36,233 bases of DNA from Bacteroidota bacterium (GTDB lineage Bacteria > Bacteroidota > Bacteroidia > Chitinophagales > Chitinophagaceae), in contig JABDFS010000030.1 in assembly GCA_013286425.1 (NCBI GenBank), forward strand, positions 1 through 36,233. The letters are read 5' to 3'. Below the pieces are notes generated by a model. That model did not search any database, was not told the DNA's origin, and saw nothing but the letters and a program-made list of their open reading frames with translations. This document shows positions 24,071-30,196 of this stretch, one piece after another. Each line of letters opens with the position of its first letter. Position 1 is the stretch's first letter. A program made the position numbers and the translations under genes.

Positions 24071-25867
24071 ATGAAACTAACCTTTACACTTATTGTTTTA
24101 TGTTTTTCTCTTGCATTAATGGCGCAAAAAGCAGGTACGCTGGACAGCAGTTTTGGTGTAAATGGCAAAGTGATCAGCGAAAATTACCAGGGCGTTGCCC
24201 TGGCAAGCCTGCTGCAGCCCGATGGTAAAATTGTTATTGGCGGCGGCGGCAGTTATTATAAGGGAGACTCATTGTTAAGAGGCTCTTTATTAGCCCGCTA
24301 TAATACAGATGGCAGCCCTGATCTAAGTTTCGCAGACAGCGGTCGTGGCGCTTATATTTTAGGCGACCTTCCTTATATTCCAACCATTCAATCCGTGGCA
24401 TTAGAGCCCGATGGAAAAATTGTGGCGCTGGGAAACATAGCCGTGCAAGATGGTGTTTTTGGCGGCTTCTCATTGATGCGGTTTAACCCGGACGGAAGCC
24501 CCGATATAAGCTTTGGAATCAATGGGCTCGTTCTCGGGAATATTACCGGCGAATGGGATGCCGCTTTCCAGGTTGCTACGCTCAGTGATGGCAGAATAGT
24601 GGTGGCGGGTAAACTGCAAACAAATACCAGTAATAACAAAGGCTTCGTAGCTTGTTATACACAACAGGGAAATCTGGACCGGACATTTGGAGATGCAGGT
24701 ATTGTTAATATTAATTTAGGCGAACCGCTGCTTCTAAATTCTGTGGTAACAACTACAGACGATAAAATTATTGCGGGAGGTGGTTATGACGGTTATGAAA
24801 TATTATTAAAATACAATAATAATGGCACGCCGGACTTAACCTTTGGCGACAGCGGGCTGGCAAAAATGTCTTTTCCCGATGCAAAATATGGTACTACTAT
24901 AAAAGATATAGCAATTGACAATAAAGGCAGGATTGTAACCGGCGGGTTGTTTGGGGTACAATTTAAGAGTGCGATAAAAGCAGGCCGGTTTACTGAAGAT
25001 GGATTTACAGATACAAGCTTTAACAAGTATGGTTATGCTTATACAAATTACCGTACGGGTGATCCTTATGCGAACGCTGTTGCTGCACAGCAAAACGGCA
25101 AAGTAATAGTAGCAGGTTATCATACGGTTGGAGATTCAGGCACTTTTACAGCTATCAGGTACGATGAAGACGGAAGCCTTGATTCAGCTTTTGGAACAAA
25201 CGGTATCCAGGATACTTATTTCTTTGGTGATGATGTAGCCTATTCAATCAATATCCAACCCGACGGGAAAATTATACTTGTTGGATATTCACAACTTTTA
25301 TATGAACAGCATATAGATATCGCCCGTTATAATAGTGATGAAACCAAAACACGAAAACAAATCCTCATCACCAAAATCAAACGCTGGATACAGCACCACA
25401 ACGGCATTGAGTGGAATAATATGCCAGGCACTCAAAGCTATGCAGTACAGAAAAGCATTGATGGACAACATTGGACAACGGTTTACCGTTCACAGGTTAC
25501 TGCTTACAGTGCACACTACAGTGATCCAGCACCTTCGTCAACAGGCACTACATATTATCGTTTACAAACAACAAGCACAAGCAATGCCGTTGCTAACTCA
25601 AATGTTATAGCTATAAGCTATCAGCCATTGGCTATTAGCCTTTCACCTAACCCTGCAAAAAATACCTTATCAATTACAGGCTTACCCATCAATGAAAAAG
25701 TAAAAATAACCGTAGTTGATTTTAGCGGTAACACAGCTATCAGCCAACAGCTATTAGCTAATAGCCAATTATACAATTTTGATATTTCATCATTACATGC
25801 AGGTAATTATGTGCTTAAAGTTGAAACAGGTACTGCCAGTGTTGCAAAGCAGTTTGTGAAGGAATAG
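24071..25867 (+). CDS. delta-60 repeat T9SS protein, paralogue 2
   Basis: 598 residues; signal peptide MKLTFTLIVLCFSLALMAQ. Seven delta-60 repeats with end motifs PDLSFADSG, PDISFGING, LDRTFGDAG, PDLTFGDSG, TDTSFNKYG and LDSAFGTNG after the first LDSSFGVNG. Unlike its two neighbours it carries an extra ~80-residue module before the sorting domain (IEWNNMPGTQSYAVQKSIDG, then TYYRLQTTSTS), a fibronectin-III-like block often found before T9SS domains. Type A sorting domain from SLSPNPAKNTLSI to KQFVKE. The linker is encoded by AGCTATYAGC-type repeats (25608-25640, 25734-25768). Confidence 0.9.
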   Translation: MKLTFTLIVLCFSLALMAQKAGTLDSSFGVNGKVISENYQGVALASLLQPDGKIVIGGGGSYYKGDSLLRGSLLARYNTDGSPDLSFADSGRGAYILGDLPYIPTIQSVALEPDGKIVALGNIAVQDGVFGGFSLMRFNPDGSPDISFGINGLVLGNITGEWDAAFQVATLSDGRIVVAGKLQTNTSNNKGFVACYTQQGNLDRTFGDAGIVNINLGEPLLLNSVVTTTDDKIIAGGGYDGYEILLKYNNNGTPDLTFGDSGLAKMSFPDAKYGTTIKDIAIDNKGRIVTGGLFGVQFKSAIKAGRFTEDGFTDTSFNKYGYAYTNYRTGDPYANAVAAQQNGKVIVAGYHTVGDSGTFTAIRYDEDGSLDSAFGTNGIQDTYFFGDDVAYSINIQPDGKIILVGYSQLLYEQHIDIARYNSDETKTRKQILITKIKRWIQHHNGIEWNNMPGTQSYAVQKSIDGQHWTTVYRSQVTAYSAHYSDPAPSSTGTTYYRLQTTSTSNAVANSNVIAISYQPLAISLSPNPAKNTLSITGLPINEKVKITVVDFSGNTAISQQLLANSQLYNFDISSLHAGNYVLKVETGTASVAKQFVKE

Positions 25868-25893
25868 TCGGGAAGACGGGAAGTCCGTAAGTC
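25868..25893. repeat. GGAAG/AAGTCCG short repeat between paralogues 2 and 3
   Basis: tcgggaagacgggaagtccg is nearly the same as the block at 23993, so the duplicated unit included the 3' flank as well as the gene. Confidence 0.6.
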
Positions 25894-25920
25894 AGAAAGA
25901 AATACAACAACATAAACTAG

Positions 25921-25948
25921 TATCTTCAAAACACCAAACTCTTTTACT
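25921..25948 (+). promoter_or_regulatory. shared 28-bp leader, copy 3
   Basis: Identical to 22417-22444, ending directly at the ATG of paralogue 3. Confidence 0.6.
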
Positions 25949-27532
25949 ATGAAACTAACCTTTACACTTATTATCTTATGTTTTTCTCTTGAATTGATGG
26001 CGCAAAAAGCAGGAACACTGGATAGCAGTTTTGGAGTGGATGGAAAAGTGCTGACAGCCTTTAATAACCAAAGTTCAGTTGTTATTTACCATGCTATTAC
26101 TCAACCTGACGGAAAGATTATTACAGTTGGGGATTTCACATCCGATGATACAACACTGGCTAGTGGTTTCCTGGCTATACGATACACTGCGAACGGTTTA
26201 TTAGATTCAACATTTGGACAAGATGGCAAAGCCGTAATTGTTTTCGACGATCAGGACGACGCAAGAGCGCTTGGTGCAGCTATCCAAAGCGACGGAAAAA
26301 TCATATTGGATGGAGTGGGTAACAAGGGACTCTTTTCAGTTAAGTATTCCGGATTAATTGCTCGGTTGAACACCAACGGCACTTTAGATTTATCATTTGG
26401 AGAACACGGAATAATTGAAACGCGCTTCTCTAAAAGCAGGGAAGGATATACAACTGTAGCACTACAAACTGATGGAAAAATTGTGGCTGCAGGCTATACC
26501 AATAATAATACGGGTTTAATTTCCTGTTTTTCAGAAAATGGGATCCTTGACAGTACTTTCGGAAAAAACGGGTATATAATAACTCAGCAATACATACATC
26601 TTAATGACTGTAAAATTCAAACAGATGGGAAGATAGTTTTGTGTGGCGATTATCAACCTGTTTATTATCCGGAATATTGTATGCAAAGGTATTTATCCAA
26701 TGGAAGTTTAGATATTGAGTTTGGAAATCAGGGAACAGTATCACTACAACCGAACCCGGCAGGTAATCAATTCAATGCACTTTCTTTTCAATCAGACGGC
26801 AAAATTGTTGCTACTGGTGTAGACGGTATTTATTCGCCAAACCGAGTAAGTTATTTTGGAACCGCTCGTTTTGATATACAGGGAAGACTGGACAGTACAT
26901 TTGGAACAAATGGAATTGTTATAACAGCTTTCGGCGATTCACTATCTTTTGCGAACAGCGTGCTTATTTCAAAAGAAGATGAGATTTTCTTAGGTGGAGA
27001 AAAGGCACTTGACTCCGCTGGTGATTATGCACTTATAAAACTCACTAAAGATGGCAAAACAGATAGTCTTTTTGGGCAAGATGGAAAGGTTACAACAGAC
27101 TTTGGTTATGTAGATGGTATAACCTCTTTGATGTTTCAGCAAAATGGTAAAATAGTTGCTGCGGGGGAAACCATGTTGCCACCTGTTTATTACGGCTCCT
27201 TAGCCCGGTACAACAATGATGGAGAAACCAAAAAACAAATCATCATTCAAAAGATCAAACATTATATACAAACACACAATGCGCAGGCAACAACATTAAA
27301 CAACGTTTTTGTTTATCCCAATCCTGCACAAAGCATTTTGCATATACAGGGTTTATCATCCAATGCAAAACTTACCGTTGTTGATTTGAGTGGCAGCATA
27401 ACTTTGAGCAGTGAGCTGCGGGCTATGAGTGGCGTATACAACCTGAACATTGCATCGTTGCATGCAGGCAATTATCTGCTGAAAATTGAAACAAATGGTG
27501 AAGTAGTTACAAAGCAGTTTGTGAAAGAATAA
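25949..27532 (+). CDS. delta-60 repeat T9SS protein, paralogue 3
   Basis: 527 residues; signal peptide MKLTFTLIILCFSLELMAQ. Seven delta-60 repeats: LDSSFGVDG, LDSTFGQDG, LDLSFGEHG, LDSTFGKNG, LDIEFGNQG, LDSTFGTNG, TDSLFGQDG. The C-terminal type A sorting domain (VYPNPAQSILHIQGL to KQFVKE) is almost the same as in paralogue 1, including the KKQIIIQKIKHYIQTHN linker, whereas the repeat regions have diverged. The ends are thus more conserved than the middle, as expected from gene conversion or selection on the secretion signals. Followed by a strong hairpin. Confidence 0.9.
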   Translation: MKLTFTLIILCFSLELMAQKAGTLDSSFGVDGKVLTAFNNQSSVVIYHAITQPDGKIITVGDFTSDDTTLASGFLAIRYTANGLLDSTFGQDGKAVIVFDDQDDARALGAAIQSDGKIILDGVGNKGLFSVKYSGLIARLNTNGTLDLSFGEHGIIETRFSKSREGYTTVALQTDGKIVAAGYTNNNTGLISCFSENGILDSTFGKNGYIITQQYIHLNDCKIQTDGKIVLCGDYQPVYYPEYCMQRYLSNGSLDIEFGNQGTVSLQPNPAGNQFNALSFQSDGKIVATGVDGIYSPNRVSYFGTARFDIQGRLDSTFGTNGIVITAFGDSLSFANSVLISKEDEIFLGGEKALDSAGDYALIKLTKDGKTDSLFGQDGKVTTDFGYVDGITSLMFQQNGKIVAAGETMLPPVYYGSLARYNNDGETKKQIIIQKIKHYIQTHNAQATTLNNVFVYPNPAQSILHIQGLSSNAKLTVVDLSGSITLSSELRAMSGVYNLNIASLHAGNYLLKIETNGEVVTKQFVKE

Positions 27533-27537
27533 GATCA

Positions 27538-27569
27538 GGGATGACATCCTTCTGAAAGGATGTCATCCC
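27538..27569 (+). terminator. hairpin after the delta-60 gene cluster
   Basis: Perfect 14-bp arms gggatgacatcctt (27538-27551) / aaggatgtcatccc (27556-27569) with a 4-nt loop, starting 5 bp after the last stop. No clear T run follows, so it may act by transcript stabilisation or as a non-canonical terminator. Confidence 0.75.
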
Positions 27570-27723
27570 TTAAACAGGTGTGTTGCTGTTGATTACTAAA
27601 AATCAGAATAAACGCAGCGTTTCACAGCTTTGTAAAAAGAATATTACAGAAACCCGTGCTGCCACCTAATTTGTAAAATGCATTTGCAGGTATAATTAAA
27701 TAATTTTGCCTGCAGTTACTGGT

Positions 27724-28404
27724 ATGAAGATAAAAACAACCGCACGCATAGGAGGTATATTGTACTTACTGATAATTACTGCAGGTATATTCAGTGAAAT
27801 ATTTGTAAGAAACAAACTTATTGTATGGGATAATGCGGCTGAAACGGCGTCAAATATTAAAAGCTCAGCCTTACTATGGCGCGCAGGCATTACCGCAGAC
27901 CTCATAATGCACGTTTTTGATATTCCACTGATGCTGATTATATACATCCTGCTGAAACCGGTAAATAAAAACCTGGCAATGCTTGGCTTGTTGTTTACAT
28001 TAATACAAACCGCCGTTTTAGTGGCGTTCAAATTAAAACTTTTTGATGCCCTTTTTTTAACAGACTATGCAGGTATGAATACAGCGCAAACAAGCCAGTT
28101 GAATGCTTTGGCATTTATCGCCATCAGGTCTGATGCCTACGGGTTTTGCATCGGGTTATTGTTCTTTGGGTTTGCCTGTATTATAAACGGTTATCTTATT
28201 TTTAAATCTGGTTATATTCCTAAATTTATTGGCGTCCTTATACAAATTGCAGGGCTGTGTTATATTATCAATAGTGTTGCGCAGTTTATTAATCCCGGTA
28301 TGGCAGCTATTATTTCCCCCGGTATTCTTATCGTTCCGTTTATAGCAGAATTATCGTTTTGTTTATGGTTGCTCATAAAAGGTGTAAGATTTTATCCCGC
28401 ATAA
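27724..28404 (+). CDS. DUF4386 family membrane protein
   Basis: 226 residues from ATG 27724 (MKIKTTARIGGILYLLIITAGIFSE), with the family's conserved opening: a basic residue, the first helix, then an FVRNKL loop and the SALLWRAGITADLIMHVFDIP block. About six membrane helices. The segment AIRSDAYGFCIGLLFFG and the proline-containing helix GYIPKFIGVLIQIAG are also typical. Inner-membrane location; function unknown. It stands alone between the delta-60 cluster and a debris region. Confidence 0.85.
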   Translation: MKIKTTARIGGILYLLIITAGIFSEIFVRNKLIVWDNAAETASNIKSSALLWRAGITADLIMHVFDIPLMLIIYILLKPVNKNLAMLGLLFTLIQTAVLVAFKLKLFDALFLTDYAGMNTAQTSQLNALAFIAIRSDAYGFCIGLLFFGFACIINGYLIFKSGYIPKFIGVLIQIAGLCYIINSVAQFINPGMAAIISPGILIVPFIAELSFCLWLLIKGVRFYPA

Positions 28405-28424
28405 CTCAAATCTAAAAAATTCTT

Positions 28425-28508
28425 TTAAAAGAAAACCGAAAACTTCAGCCTGGCGAAAAAGGGAACTCCTGCTGTATAGCTTAATTCATCAACAGGCGCA
28501 GGTTCATT
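28425..28508 (-). pseudogene. 3' fragment of a TonB receptor paralogue
   Basis: 28 codons including the stop translate to NEPAPVDELSYTAGVPFF followed by ARLKFSVFF. The end of the intact receptor at 30197 is the same except for K in place of R. Of 13 base differences in 84 bp, 12 are synonymous, so the copy diverged while still a functional gene and was cut down later. No upstream receptor sequence remains. Confidence 0.85.
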
Positions 28509-28526
28509 GGTCCCCTTGCTGGCTTC

Positions 28527-28587
28527 CCCGCCAACATGTAAACAAACTAATTCTTTTCACTCAGGAACTGTTGGCGGGAACGCCAAC
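28527..28587. repeat. nested GTTGGCG hairpins
   Basis: cccgccaaca (28527-28536) pairs with tgttggcggg (28569-28578). The latter can instead pair locally as gttggcg (28570-28576) / cgccaac (28581-28587) around a GGAA loop: two mutually exclusive folds. A related short hairpin is at 13274-13294. Confidence 0.6.
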
Positions 28588-28681
28588 AGCAGCACAAAAT
28601 GGGTTTAAAAAAGATAAAAAAGCAAGCCTGGATGTAATTGCTTTACAAGGCTATTCTGTTGAAACCTGGATTGGTTTTTAA
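28540..28681 (+). pseudogene. possible C-terminal remnant of a lost gene
   Basis: An open plus-strand frame ends at TAA 28679-28681 and reads KKDKKASLDVIALQGYSVET-WIGF at its end, a plausible amphipathic beta-strand tail. It has no start and no recognised family, and overlaps the hairpin cluster. It may be chance. Confidence 0.25.
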
Positions 28682-28803
28682 GCGCCGATGGACAGGATGC
28701 AAGTGATAGTGTGTGGGTGGTGGTGTGAGATGAGCAATAAGGCTTTTGACGCATCAAATTCTAAGAATGTCTTCATGATAATGTAACCGGCATCAGATGG
28801 GTA

Positions 28804-28862
28804 TTAAAAAAGTAAACAATTTTATTTTCAGTATTACTTTTTTAACTAGTATTACTTTTTTA
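28804..28862. promoter_or_regulatory. putative vapBC operator/promoter repeats
   Basis: GTATTACTTTTTTA occurs at 28831-28844 and again at 28849-28862 (18-bp step). The inverse ttaaaaaagtaa (28804-28815) matches ttacttttttaa (28834-28845). Both sit within 80 bp of the antitoxin start, where AbrB-type antitoxins usually bind to repress their own operon. Confidence 0.55.
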
Positions 28863-28884
28863 TTTTTGCTATAAATTTAAAATT

Positions 28885-29160
28885 ATGGAAACATCCATAT
28901 TAACAGTGAAAGGACAGTTATTAATTCCAAAGCGCATCCGAAATAAATACGGAATAAAATCCGGCGTTAAAGTAATATTTGAAGAAACTGAAAATGGGGT
29001 GATGATTCGACCCATGAATGAAAACTATTTTAAATCTTTTAAAGGTTTATTAAAATCAACCGGCAATTTGAAAGAAGAAATGCAGCAAATGAAAACGGAA
29101 GAAAAAAAGTTGGAAGAAAGAAAATTACATCTACCCGTTAAAACTAAAAAAGCAAAATAG
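28885..29160 (+). CDS. vapB: AbrB/MazE-type antitoxin (VapB role)
   Basis: 91 residues. The N-terminal half is an AbrB/SpoVT swapped-hairpin DNA-binding domain: SILTVKGQLLIPKRIRNKYGI, then SGVKVIFEETENGVMIRPM. The C-terminal half is charged and Lys/Glu-rich (LKEEMQQMKTEEKKLEERK), suited to wrapping the toxin. It binds and inhibits the downstream PIN toxin and probably represses the shared promoter through the repeats at 28804-28862. The toxin ATG follows the stop by 2 bp, a typical tight coupling. The gene symbol reflects the role in the pair. Confidence 0.88.
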   Translation: METSILTVKGQLLIPKRIRNKYGIKSGVKVIFEETENGVMIRPMNENYFKSFKGLLKSTGNLKEEMQQMKTEEKKLEERKLHLPVKTKKAK

Positions 29161-29162
29161 CT

Positions 29163-29567
29163 ATGGCGCATTATGTTTTAGACAGCTTTGCCTTACTTGC
29201 TTACTTTAGAAATGAAGAAGGGGGTGAAATAGTTGAACAATTGCTAAATGACGCAGCCGCTGATAAGCATGAATTATATCTTACTTGTATTAATGCAGGC
29301 GAAGTGTATTATATGTCTTCCCGAAAAGATGGTACTATAAAGGCGGAGCTTGTCTGGAAAGCCCTGCACCAGTTTCCTATTCATATTATTGATGCTGACT
29401 TAGAATTTACATTGACTGCTGCCAGGCTAAAAGCAAAATATACTATTTCATATGCCGACGCTTTTGCGGCTGCGCTAACTATTAAAAGAAAAGCAACTTT
29501 AATTACGGGTGATGATGAGTTTAATGCGTTGAAAAATGAAGCTGGGTTTAAAGTAAAGTATTTGTAA
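29163..29567 (+). CDS. vapC: PIN-domain ribonuclease toxin (VapC)
   Basis: 134 residues, full-length PIN domain. Acidic metal-binding residues: Asp7 (YVLDSFALLAYF), Glu47 (NAGEVYY), Asp99 (SYADAFAAAL) and Asp117/118 (TGDDEF). The set is complete, so the nuclease is probably active. VapC toxins cleave specific RNAs, commonly tRNA or rRNA loops; the target cannot be read here. It is operonic with the AbrB-type antitoxin. LDSF replaces the more common LDTS at the first motif. Confidence 0.9.
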   Translation: MAHYVLDSFALLAYFRNEEGGEIVEQLLNDAAADKHELYLTCINAGEVYYMSSRKDGTIKAELVWKALHQFPIHIIDADLEFTLTAARLKAKYTISYADAFAAALTIKRKATLITGDDEFNALKNEAGFKVKYL

Positions 29568-29586
29568 TGCAGATTTAGAAAGTTTT

Positions 29587-29736
29587 ATGATAACTAAAGA
29601 GGATATTGAAAAATATTTGCTTTAAGGCTTAGTAATAGAGCACGATCTTTATTACAAACCTGAAATTGGAAGAATTCAATTCATTTTTCAATTTTTTTAT
29701 TACTGCAAAAAAGAGAATAGATTTTTAGTCAAATGA
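29587..29736 (+). pseudogene. possible eroded small gene after vapC
   Basis: ATG 29587 reads MITKEDIEKYLL, then an in-frame TAA (29623-29625), after which the same frame stays open for 36 more codons to TGA 29736. It looks like a short gene with one nonsense mutation, but it is small and unrecognised, so chance is possible. Confidence 0.25.
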
Positions 29737-29773
29737 GGAATTGTGGTTATAAAAGCGGACAAGAATCTTCTTG

Positions 29774-29820
29774 CCACAATGTCCCTTAGCCTGGGTTTGT
29801 GCAAGGAAAGGACATTGTGG
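29774..29820. repeat. cassette-type dyad, copy A
   Basis: 47 bp with perfect 11-bp arms CCACAATGTCC (29774-29784) / GGACATTGTGG (29810-29820). The arms carry the same CACAATGTCC as array repeat R4; the inside is diverged. Confidence 0.7.
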
Positions 29821-29828
29821 TTTAAAAA

Positions 29829-29880
29829 CGCCAATGTCCTGGCTAACACACAGAAGCTATTTAGGAGGCATTCGAAGAAG
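29829..29880. repeat. cassette-type dyad, copy B
   Basis: cgccaatgtcct (29829-29840) and aggaggcattcg (29863-29874) bracket ggctaacacacagaagctat, which aligns with the array core ggctaatgcacaaggctatt. It is the same orientation as R1-R4, but no minus-strand gene follows. Confidence 0.7.
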
Positions 29881-29940
29881 GAAACCAACTATCTATTGAG
29901 TAGTCATCAATACAAAAAATATCAAATCATCCCCCATTTC

Positions 29941-30018
29941 TGCCCATTTAGCCCAAATCGTCCAAACGTGCCCAATTTTGCCTTTTCGTGCCCTTTTGTG
30001 CCTAAACATGCCCAAACG
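29941..30018. repeat. degenerate 10-bp tandem array, TGCCC type
   Basis: Units TGCCCAATTT, TGCCTTTTCG, TGCCCTTTTG, TGCCTAAACA and TGCCCAAACG run without gaps from 29969. They are preceded by looser units from 29941. Confidence 0.7.
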
Positions 30019-30196
30019 GGAAATCATATTTTCAACCTGTTCTAATATTGCATATCAGTTTTACAGAAAAAGCGTTGAAGTTCTTTGAAATATTGTTTAA
30101 GTGAATTTAAGATGCATAATTATAAGATTCCCGATGTATTGGGAAAGACGGGTGAGTGGTCAGGATTTACAATCGAGGCAATAGCATCGGTTTTAT

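Larger units (their letters stand above)
28405..28884. other. 480-bp debris region upstream of the toxin-antitoxin pair
   Basis: Contains a truncated TonB receptor tail (28425-28508, minus), a hairpin cluster (28527-28587), an open plus-strand tail ending at 28681, and the putative toxin-antitoxin operator (28804-28862). Likely a scar of gene loss. Confidence 0.6.
29568..30196. other. 629-bp non-coding region with eroded gene and repeats
   Basis: Contains a stop-interrupted short frame (29587-29736), two cassette-type dyads (29774-29874) and a 10-bp tandem array (29941-30018). No intact gene found. Confidence 0.6.

Noticed and set aside
28640-28680. Partial match acaaggctatt to the cassette repeat core
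   Set aside because: Only 11 bases match and no arms are present.
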